40,565 nt of DNA from Bigelowiella natans CCMP2755 (Eukaryota > Cercozoa > Chlorarachniophyceae), in the NCBI GenBank assembly GCA_000320545.1, contig ADNK01003463.1:1-40565 (forward strand). Reading direction: 5' to 3'. Of this stretch, positions 31,917 through 40,565 are shown piece by piece. Made by a program: the position numbers and the translations under genes. The number at the start of each line of letters is the position of its first letter. The stretch's first letter is position 1. The notes beneath the pieces are model-generated. The model saw nothing but the letters and a program-made list of their open reading frames with translations, did not search any database and was not told the DNA's origin.

Positions 31917-33169
31917 CTTCCTCTTATGTACACGACCTGTAATAATGCTCAGGCTATTGATCTCATAGCGAGCAACAAATACTCCTCGAACGCGTCCTCC
32001 ACACTTACCTCGGCCTTCCAAACAGCGGTGGGTAACTTCCTTCAGAATTCTACAAGCGCGCCATCTCGCGAACGATCAGGGCCGGAAATTGAGGCCCTTG
32101 CGAACACTGTCTCGAGCCTCTTGCTCACTCTAGGCCAAGACATAAAGGAGGAGGAAACGGACCAGTGCAGCTCGCAGGAGCGCAATTTTGAGCTGATCGA
32201 GTCTCTTCTGATGAGTCTCTCTGTTAGGCTTGCTCCTGGCTCTGCCGCACGTCAACTCCGCACAGCGGCATTCACGGGAGACACGTACCGGGTGTTGGCT
32301 GGGAGTAACGCCACCCTCAGGCTATCTGAAACTGCCTCGTGTGATATCGCTTTTGGCAAGCCCCCATCGGCGTCAACTCTCCCTTCGGGCCTTCCTGCTT
32401 CGTCGGTGGTGACCTTTACCAGCCACGCGACATTTCCTGCCAACGAATCGGAGGACTACAAGGCCGATAGAAACTCTTATGGTGAGCCGCGCGCTAAGTA
32501 TCCTTCACGTTTTCCGAGCAGCTGTCGTCAGAGGACAGCGAGGAATGAGGAAATGATTCTCCTTTCCAACATCACGTCCATTACTTACTACTCCCCCAGT
32601 AACAACGAACAGGGAACCCCAAGTTCCGCAGTAGCGTTTGGGGGGGGCGCCACATATCATCGTGGCCTGCCCCATGGAGGGACAGTTGTCTTCAATCTAT
32701 CGATCCAACAGAAACAGAGCCTTGAGGATTCTAGCGGTAGACCAAATCGTCAGCATGTTGGTATTTTTTTTTTCATTTTTTTAATTTGAGGGAAGGGGGG
32801 GGGGGGGGGGGGGGGGGGGGCCTTCTTCTTCCCCGATTTAAAGTTTAAATCGATCTCTTTCATCAGAATACTCCTGCCACTCGCAACAAAGACAGTCCAG
32901 GCCAACTTGCTCGTTCTGGGATTCCAAAAACAATACGTGGAGCACCAAAGGGTGCCACAGGACCACACGGCATATGCCGCCAAACAGCCTCGAGTGCCAA
33001 TGTACTATCTAGCAAATGCAGTTATAGCAGGAGCGTCGATGAGGAAATATGTTTGAGAATATGCCCAACATTTGCTCACCGCATATGATAAAAGTTTTGT
33101 ACTCTGCGCGAAACTTTAGGAAAAGACGACGCTCTCGCGTGCGCGCGCTCACGAGCACGCACACTCACA

Positions 33170-33239
<70 letters not shown>

Positions 33240-34404
33240 TTATTATATAGGTGATCACTTGACGGACTTTGCGATACTCCAACACGAGCTAGGAGAGTGC
33301 TATCCATATTCGGAAGATGACCGTATTATCCATCGATTCTTTTTGGCTGGCATAGCGATCTTCGGCGTGATCTTGCTCCTCTCGCTTTACCAGGTTGTAC
33401 ATTGATTGCTTAGCTCGAATGGGGTTACTGGAAGGGGGGGGGGGGGTCTGCCTTTGGACGTTAGTTTCCGATTTGAATGGCAACGATTCTTGGTAAGCCC
33501 CAACTCCTTGTTTCATTTATCCCTTCCCGATTTAGATATTTCAACTAGCGAAAGCTGGAAAGCTCAGTACTCTCGTGGGATTCGCACATGGCTGCGTCTT
33601 CGCATGCGCTGCTTTCCGAATTTGGTGGAGCATTCTCCTTTCGCAGGAGTTCCATTGGTTTACGCCTCAAAACATCAACATCTGGTACGTACGCTAGCTC
33701 ATCTCGCGTTTGTAGCCGCAGTTCGTGGTCACGAGCAGGCTAGAGGCCTTAGAAATATAGAATGGCTTGGTTGCGCTTTCTTATGGGCGCGTTCCCTAAC
33801 CTGGCAAGTCTCGCGAGGAGACAGCACTTACGTTGCTTTTTGGTTTTTGTTCGTTTCGTTGGAAGTTGAGAAAACATTCGCGTTTCATCTAAGTTGTATT
33901 GGCCATCTACAGGGCCGTCGTGGCGATGTTGGGAGTCCCTTATATTCTGATGAATATTGTCACTCTGATTGTCCTCTTCTCGTGGATAGCTCTTGTAAGT
34001 TCTCTTACATGTAATCGGGGGGAGGGTGATATGATATGCTGTCTTTCCCATTTGGTTGCTAAATCATTATTACGTGCAGGTGATTTGAGGGAGTTATATT
34101 GTAGCTTCTCGTCCCCCCTTTCCCTCATCCATGTGTGTTTGCGTTTTTGTTAAATGGAAGGTGCATAATCACTCTCTCTCTCGGAAACCGTTTGAGAAAG
34201 TCCGGATCTACTTCGTCATCTCCTGTGGTATCCTGGGCGGAGCCATTTTATCGCTCTTCCTCCTGACCATAGTTTTGGCAGGTTCGTGTAATGTGCGTCG
34301 TAGAAGAATGCATCACTTTAGATCGCATTGGCTGCGGTGATTTTCGAGTCAGATGCCGACAGCTCGAATGGACCGACCGCCTTAACCCAAAGTTGTGTGT
34401 ATGT

Positions 34405-34448
<44 letters not shown>

Positions 34449-35066
34449 GCTTGTTCCTGTGTCCTCAATACCTCAGGTGCTTCGATCGCTCTGGTCGCGT
34501 TGCCCTTTTTCTTCGTCGTTTTAAATACAATCGAAGCTGTCGTTATATTCACACTCGGTTGGAGGCTCTCTAGAATGCTTCAGAGGGGTCGTCTGAGCAT
34601 GCGAGCATATAGCCCCCTAGCTAGCAAAGATCCCCGTCCGCGCTTGTCCGCGCTTTCTTGTCGTTTTTGAGCCATTTCGAGAATCGGATTCGCTTTTGGA
34701 AACTAGATAGTGCTGCGTTAATGTACATGTCCATGTTCTAGTTTTCAATGGACTTTCTGCGCCTCCTACCTATCGTGTGTGTTTCTCGCGTAAAGCACAC
34801 GCACACACACACACACACACACACCTTCCTAGCCTCCCCTTCGAATCCTTTTTCTGCTTTGTTTCACTTACTCTGTGTTGGTTTATCATGGAATCAAAAG
34901 GAATGGCCAGAGAGAAGTCGAGAAGGCGACGAATCTTCACAGCTGCGTTGTTGTTGTCTGTCTTTCTTCTACTCTCTGGAGTCTTTTGGGCAATTCAAGC
35001 TATTACCTACCAAAAACAGAAGGATCGAAATGTACAGCACCAATATTCCATGGAATAGTATTTTAA

Positions 35067-35128
<62 letters not shown>

Positions 35129-35787
35129 GTGCATATCTACGCTGGCACACTTGCAAGAGTGCACAATCCTCTTATTAATATGTGCGTGCCCGCTAACATG
35201 ATGATCTCATATGCCTGTTCTTAGAGATTCGGCCCCGCTGTGGTTGGCCTGAGTATCGCGTTTGATGTGACGCACATTCTGATTCAAACCACGGTACTCA
35301 TTCTCTATGCTCCAGGTGAGCCATCCACTCTGTTGTAAGTCGTAGTGATGATCAAAGAGGGATTTCATAGTCCGTTAATACAATGAAGAACAGAGGAGGA
35401 GGAGAGGGGGGGGGGGGGGGGCACAGGGATATATAAAGAGTGCTAGAAGTTTCTCACGAGCACCATATTGCCGTGAATGCTATCTGCCTCAATTTCATAA
35501 CAGATGTTACGTGTAACCTACCAGACACAAACGGAAACACCATAGAAACGCAACGCATTACACGAGCATTTATAAACCAGCTGACTGCGTTTCCATCAGG
35601 GGTCCGACGGTACGTGGAGAAGGCACAAAGTACTACGGCCAGGGCAGGGAATAAAGGAGGGGAATTACTTTCTGGTTCTGATATCCATTCTGATCCGGAA
35701 GGGAGCGTGGAAGGCAAGGACCAATCTTTCAAACCTGTGAGGTATCATATTTATTCCGAGCTTTTACTCACGAACACAGAGGCTTAA
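27704..35787 (+). CDS. REJ/GAIN/GPS seven-transmembrane receptor (adhesion-GPCR-like)
   Basis: Sixteen exons: 27704-28196, 28423-29621, 29924-30183, 30309-30608, 30950-31307, 31387-31746, 31953-32736, 32867-33001, 33251-33393, 33536-33684, 33913-33994, 34161-34281, 34477-34587, 34901-35031, 35225-35315 and 35447-35787; 5058 nt, 1685 residues, every junction in phase. The N-terminus has a signal peptide-like LALWVLLAPSSFSWPASA and P/S/T repeats. Residues ~165-870 carry Cys and N-glycosylation sites and a REJ/PKD-like stretch (LQLDASQSVDPD...LYRWSC). Residues ~870-1250 have a GAIN-like character. The GPS motif is complete: C1266-SFW, W1276, GC1281, then ECQCDHLTDFAIL with expected self-cleavage at L1300/T1301. 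Seven hydrophobic segments follow, one in each of exons 9-15, then a polar cytoplasmic tail. In adhesion GPCRs the new N-terminus acts as tethered agonist. A polycystin is unlikely because there is no large loop after TM1. The exon 13 donor is the weakest. Confidence 0.85.
27778..28150 (+). repeat. 99-bp and 75-bp coding tandem repeats (P/S/T-rich)
   Basis: The unit starting at AGCTTCGGCC recurs at 27781, 27880 and 27979 with exact 99-bp spacing. A 75-bp unit starting AAGTAGGCAACC recurs at 28024 and 28099. Encoded motifs are NPFAIPSRQP, SAPTASPS and STLSLAPTS. Copies are nearly identical, so the array is young or homogenised. Confidence 0.9.
30430..30473 (+). repeat. Coding (TCC)n poly-Ser repeat
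   Basis: Encodes a run of 13 serines inside exon 4 of the receptor, in the extracellular part. Likely length-polymorphic. Confidence 0.85.
32795..32820 (+). repeat. 26-base G-run in receptor intron
   Basis: The longest of several sense-strand G-runs in receptor introns (others near 30750, 31322, 33435 and 35406), most of them soon after a 5' splice site. Confidence 0.9.
33174..33238 (+). repeat. Compound (TA)n(TG)n microsatellite before the GPS/TM1 exon
   Basis: TA tract passing into TG tract, ending 12 bp before the acceptor at 33249-33250. It matches the arrangement in the RGS intron at 1118-1178. Confidence 0.9.
35069..35130 (+). repeat. (CA)n(CG)n microsatellite
   Basis: About 46 bp of CA followed by about 14 bp of CG in the intron between receptor exons 14 and 15. 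The alternating purine-pyrimidine tract has Z-DNA potential. Confidence 0.9.
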
Positions 35788-35814
35788 AGAGCGACCTACG
35801 GGTCGATGAAACAT

Positions 35815-35893
<79 letters not shown>

Positions 35894-37257
35894 CAAACAC
35901 ATATTATCTCTAGAACGTGGTATAAAACTGACTGCTTACTAAATTCGAATAACTTCAGGAGTATGGATAAATTAAATTTAAAAGGCCAAAGGAGTTATCG
36001 TCGGCTATAAGATTATCTCGATGTACGAAAGGGAGAATTGCTGTAGTTTCATGGACGCGAAAAATTCGTGGAGAATGGTGGGGAGTGCGTGGGCATATCA
36101 TTTTGAATTATTCCATTGCATCTAATAGAAAGACGAAAACCCATCACACTCTTTGTTTTTGGATAATAGACACACACAACGCTTGTACTACTATATGCGT
36201 CTGTGGCCCGCCTGAGTGTGAAACAATCCTAAACAGTTGCATAACGTGTAACTTTCTACAACTCGCCCATTGTGTGTACAAATCACGATATATGAGACGG
36301 GTGTGACAAAGTGATAAAATATTTTCAATGTACATGGCATTCTAATGTGCCTATACAAAGCAGCAGCAGTACTAGAGTAGACAGCGCATCTGTGGTACGT
36401 ACCTGTTTCTCTCTACTGTTTGCATCATATGCTTTATGTATTTAAAACCATCCACAACTGTCGTGACTGTCCGCGCGCAGTGTGATATATACATGTAGCG
36501 TTCGAGCTTCTCCATGGACCAGCAAAGTACGTGTCAAGAAGTGATAGTGGTGATGAGATCAAAGGACATGTAATACCACATGCATGTAGATAGTAGCATG
36601 TGTGATGTTACTGTGTCTATCATCAAGCATGTCGCACAATTATCCTGCGATTGTAGCAAAAATGGCAAGATGCACATTGCAGTGCTTTAAACCTTGAAAA
36701 GGATTTCAGGACTACCTGCGATCCAAATTTGTTTCTAACGATGTTCCCCATGCTAGCATGTTCTCACTACTAGCTAACTAGACTGGTGCACTTCCACCGC
36801 GACGTACATCGAACAAAAGTGCAGTGCACTAAAACTTTGCACATTGCGCACCAATGTATAATGCTAGCAATACATGGATCAATGATGGCAACAGACATGT
36901 GCACGTACTGCTAGACTGGCACACATGAGACGTGTCTGGATGATCTAGATGATATCTAGCTAGTAGCATGGATGTGCTGCAGCACTGCTAGACTGCAGCA
37001 GGAGCTAGAAAAGAAACTTGCCGCTGAGTACACTGATGATCCGGTTTGTTTCACCAGAGCTAAAGGGCTGATCTAGCTGATGTGCTAGCTAGCTAGGCTA
37101 GAGCAGGGAAGGCAATTTTCCACCGAAAAGGATTGAGGAGGGAACAGATTTCACTGGACAGAAGCTAGAGAAGGGTGCAGTTGGATTTTGCGCGCGTGAC
37201 AGCATGTTGTGAGCTGAGATCGCATGCATGCGGCCAGCCAGCCCTGCTAATGCACAT

Positions 37258-37300
<43 letters not shown>

Positions 37301-37528
37301 AACGCACATGCTGACAAGCGTGATGCACCATCAACACGGCTATGATGAGTCCAACTATTACTTGCACCATCATTATGATCGACTAGCGGCGATTATTATC
37401 ACACAGCAGCAGCACACCGACTGTAGCAACGACACGCACTTGAGATAACAGCAAGGGCGAAGAAGCTGTGCCCTCGAAACAGCATCCGCGGAAGCTAAAG
37501 CGACCCAGCGCGCCTCGACTGGCCTCTC
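35788..37528. other. Gene-free stretch: microsatellites and CATG/CTAG-rich island
   Basis: 3' flank of the receptor with (TA)n(TG)n(AG)n at 35816-35891, then about 36340-37420 with the same CATG/CTAG/TGCA-rich style as 2335-3160 and 22060-23270, including the shared 19-mer at 36899-36917 and (GA)n at 37259-37296. No coding frame is credible. It also holds the 3' flank of the converging myosin gene. Confidence 0.55.
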
Positions 37529-38548
37529 TCAATCTTCCGGCTCCTCTTCCTCAAAATCGTCTTGTTGCGTCATCTGGCCTTTGGTGATGTTCTTCACGAA
37601 TTCTAGCGTGACATAGAGGCCGCTGCCTCGGCGATACAAGGCTCCCTTGTTTCCAAATGTGTTTCCTCGCAGCCTCTCACTCGTCCGGGACCTACTCCGC
37701 CCCCCCCCTGACCTTCCGTACGAGCCTGGTGCAGCCTCGCTCGTCGCGGTCTCGCTGCTATAGCTTCTCCCTTCCTTCACCGGAGGCAGTGGCGACGGGG
37801 ATCGATCTCTTCGGATGTAAGGTTGCGACCCCGCGGACGACGCGAGCCCTTTGCCCTCCTCGCCAGCGTCTTTCACCAGCGCCATTTCCTCTTGCATCTG
37901 ACGGTTTGCGATGAAGAGGCGGAGGCAGTGCGAGGCGACGGCCTCCACCGTGGTAGCCGGCTCAGGGAGCTTCTCCTCGAAATCGGGGTTTGCGTAGAGA
38001 GCGATGTGCGCGAGAAGCTGCTGGGAGGCCTTCTCCGGCATGAAGGCGGAGAGGCAGAGGTAGATAAGGCGAAAGCCGAGGAGCTGCCACTCCACTTTAG
38101 GCGTTTGCGTGGTTTGCTTGATGAGCTGGCAGAAGATCTCGTCGCGGAGGGAGGGCTCGGCGTGACCTGTCGTTACGACTGCCAGCCCTGTTGTGGTAGG
38201 GTACACGTGCGACTTGACGTTCATATATCTGAAGGTTTTGAAGGAGGGGGGGGGGTGGAGGGGGACGTCAGAAAGACGGGAGGAAGAGTGATAATGGTGG
38301 TGGTGATGATGATGGTAGATAAGAGTTTGTGGATTGTAGTTTCTCTCTCTCTCTCTCTCTCCCTCCCTCCCTCCCTCCCCTCCTCTTATTAGATTGAGCA
38401 GTATCTTACCGGAGCATGTTGTCAAACGTCGCTATGGCCTTCTTCTTCAGCGACCTCGCCTCCGTTTTCGCCATCTTTATGGGAAGGAGAAACTTAACGC
38501 GCATGATTGGAAAATTCGGCATTGCAAAACTATAATATATAAATACTC

Positions 38549-38580
<32 letters not shown>

Positions 38581-38748
38581 ATATATTTATTATGGATCCC
38601 AAGTGACAAGCGAGGTACCTTCTCGTCCTCAAGCTTTGGAACTCTTAATCGAAGCAGAGAGTTGTGAAGGCTACCCTTCTGGAAGATGAAACGTTGTTTT
38701 CGAGCGTTGCTGCGGCTTAGAATCCTGTAATGTAGGGGAAAATGCTAA

Positions 38749-38785
<37 letters not shown>

Positions 38786-39555
38786 TTTATCTTCTCAATT
38801 ATCATTCATTTTCCCATTACAATCCTTTCAGGTATTCTTTCTCCGGCAGCAGCGTTGGGACACTCTGGAGCGGAAACTTGTGCTTCATCTGACGACCAGA
38901 AAGAACGTGTCAAAAATGCGACAAAAACGCAGTAGCAAAATAGCAGCAGCAGCAAGAAGAAATATGAGACCCGCCCTCTTAAGAAAGCAAAGACCTCATC
39001 CACCACCACCAGCTGCTGCTGCTACTCGCACACCATTATCATCCACCAAGCAGCAATCAATCACGCTGCCATCACCACCTTGATCATAGACGAATACATC
39101 GCTTTCTCATTACTACTGCCCTGGAGCTCGCCCCCCCCTCCCCCCGGGGCCTCCTCGTCGATCTCCAAACAGTCCTCAGGCATTATGGAAGACGCCGACG
39201 AGCGTATGCTGCCGATGGCATTTCCCATCAGCTTCGGGGCAGCATCTGACATCTCCGATGGCGCTCTTATGATGCGCGTTTCTAGCACCGGAGGAGGCCC
39301 CTTCTCACCCTCCTCCTTTCCCTTCTCTTCTCGGATCAATGCCTGGGACGTCTGAAGCCCGAGAATCCCCCGAATCGCAGCTTGCAGCGCCAAGGTTGAC
39401 GATATGTAGCTGGGGGAGAGAAAGGGGGCGCGCGGGGGGGGGGGGGGGGGGGCGAACACGTTGGTATTTTAGGCTTATTGTGCAAGGGAAAAATCTTGGT
39501 TAAGGTATGCATCTTAATAATACACACACACGCACGCACACACGCACATATTATA

Positions 39556-39594
<39 letters not shown>

Positions 39595-39820
39595 CAACAA
39601 ACGCGACTGAAACACGCATACCCATCCTGCCGCAGCGTCTCAAGCACCCTGCGCGCGTTGGAGGTCCACAGCACTCTATTCTTGCCAACCTGGATGGCGT
39701 TTGGATCGAGGTCCTGATCGGAGTTCTTCACCAGCGCGAAGATGACCTCCTTCAGTCGCAAGCAAGCGGAGCGCTGAGTATCATCGCTCTTATTCTTCCC
39801 CTCCCCCCCCCGCCCCATGC

Positions 39821-39864
<44 letters not shown>

Positions 39865-40565
39865 CGATCGCCGTCCTCCGATGTCGTGGTCGTCCTCGCG
39901 GTCACAGCCCCTTCCTCCCCCTCCCCATCGGCGCGGAGGAGCTCGATGGCGCTGTATTGGCGGAGAAACTCCTCGTGCGTTTTGCGGTAAGGGAGGCCGT
40001 GGCGACGGATTTCTATGGCCTCAACCAGCCCCCCTGTCCTCATTTGCCGCAGCACGGTTTGGGAGTCAAAGCTGAAGGGCAGCTTGCTCGAGTTCGGCTT
40101 GATGCAGCGGATGAAGTGCGGCGTGGTCTCGCGGAGCGACGCGATGAGCGCGCGGATCGACCCGCGGAACTGCGACCCCAGCGTGTGCGTAGCTCGCGAG
40201 TGGCGCATCGTGGACTTGCGCATGCTCATCTTCTTGTACTCCTTCTCCTTCTTCCGCGCGCGCTCGACGATGGACATCGCGCTTGACTTCTTTATCTTGG
40301 CGAAGGGGTCGTTCTTGGCCTCCGCCTCAGGCGGAAACAGCCCGCTCAGGATTGAAAGCTCCGAGGCGCGGAGGAGGTCTTTGAGGGACAGGTGCACGTG
40401 ATCTTTGTTCTTCACGATGAAGCCCGTGACGTTGTACGCGACGTCGCCCGAGTAATGCTTGATCACGAACGTGTGTTTGCTGCTCCGCTTGGCCGAGAAG
40501 TGCTTGTTGGGCCGTCGGGTTCTTGGACGTTGTGGCTCGTGATGAGGTTGTGCGTCTCGATGATT
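37529..40565 (-). CDS. Myosin heavy chain with MyTH4 domain, 3' part (motor incomplete at window edge)
   Basis: Exons on the minus strand: 39622-40565 (continues past the window), 39079-39409, 38821-38888, 38619-38724, 38410-38474 and 37529-38228; all junctions in phase. The first exon is the end of a myosin motor: FVIKHYSGDVAYNVTGF, TTPHFIRCIKPNSSK, VLRQMRTGGLVEAIEIRRHG and the converter GKNRVLWTSNARRVLETLR. The next exon begins with an IQ-like ALQAAIRG. Exons 5-6 form a MyTH4 domain (PSLRDEIFCQLIKQTTQTPK, then EWQLLGFRLIYLCLSAFMP), which in other myosins binds microtubules or partners. No FERM domain follows; the tail is RS-rich and ends in an acidic EEEEPED. The converter carries an insertion of roughly 50 residues including 14 serines from a GCT repeat. 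Actin-based cargo or protrusion motor is the likely role; the class is not assigned. Confidence 0.9.
39521..39592. repeat. (CA)n-like and (TA)n microsatellites in myosin intron
   Basis: ACAC/GCAC repeats at about 39521-39548 and a TA tract at about 39559-39587 in the intron between the first two visible myosin exons. A G-run at 39436-39452 (C-run on the coding strand) lies close to the acceptor. Confidence 0.85.
39821..39862 (-). repeat. Coding (AGC)n poly-Ser repeat in myosin converter
   Basis: Plus-strand CTG/GCT repeat read as AGC on the coding strand, giving 14 serines inside the converter insertion. Confidence 0.9.

Noticed and set aside
27704-35787. Polycystin channel identity
   Set aside because: REJ plus GPS occurs in polycystin-1, but there are seven closely spaced membrane segments, no large loop after the first, no PLAT domain and no channel-type C-terminus.

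Overview
This is nuclear DNA of an intron-rich eukaryote, almost certainly a unicellular one. The evidence is spliceosomal GT-AG introns throughout, a tRNA gene, a Ty3/gypsy-type LTR retrotransposon, a myosin, an RGS-domain gene, a receptor with a GPS cleavage motif, and dense dinucleotide microsatellites and G-runs inside introns. Pro/Ser/Thr repeats of the 'PSRQPS / SAPTASPS' kind are common in secreted proteins of algae and other protists. A cryptophyte, chlorarachniophyte or stramenopile source would fit, but the sequence alone does not decide it. I rebuilt exon structures by hand from splice sites and reading-frame phase. For the five best gene models the exon sum is an exact multiple of three.

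Layout: 1-2126 (+) ends a gene with an RGS domain (5' end outside or unresolved). 3293-4529 (-) is an adenylate/UMP-CMP-kinase-like protein with an N-terminal MGC acylation motif and a P-loop that has lost its lysine. 5172-10887 (-) is an intact LTR retrotransposon with identical 326-bp LTRs and an ACAA target duplication. About 10888-19660 has a different character (short introns, TG/CA-rich coding style). It holds two divergent multi-exon genes (11442-14237 on -, 14721-17975 on +), a small ORF broken by one UGA, and six copies of a 28-bp palindrome found nowhere else in the window. I interpret it as one large selfish element. 19827-20251 (-) is a tRNA cluster: a good tRNA-Asp plus four unusual tRNA-like units. 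20875-22007 (+) is a ubiquitin-like membrane protein of TMUB type.

23284-27074 (-) is a seven-exon gene for a 1070-residue protein with a signal peptide and two C-terminal PH-like repeats. Divergent from it, 27704-35787 (+) is a 16-exon gene for a 1685-residue surface receptor: signal peptide, P/S/T repeats, REJ/PKD-like region, GAIN-like region, GPS motif and seven membrane segments. 37529-40565 (-) is the 3' part of a myosin heavy chain: end of motor, IQ-like segment, MyTH4 domain, basic/acidic tail and no FERM.

How it fits together: the receptor and the RGS gene suggest heterotrimeric G-protein signalling; the acylated kinase-like protein would sit on a membrane. The most novel part is the 10.9-19.6 kb element. 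It encodes a ParB-like, PHD-finger protein and also carries repeated palindromes, at least four of them inside introns just before the 3' splice site. Three gene-poor islands (2335-3160, 22060-23270, 36340-37420) share an unusual CATG/CTAG/TGCA-rich composition and at least one 19-bp word.
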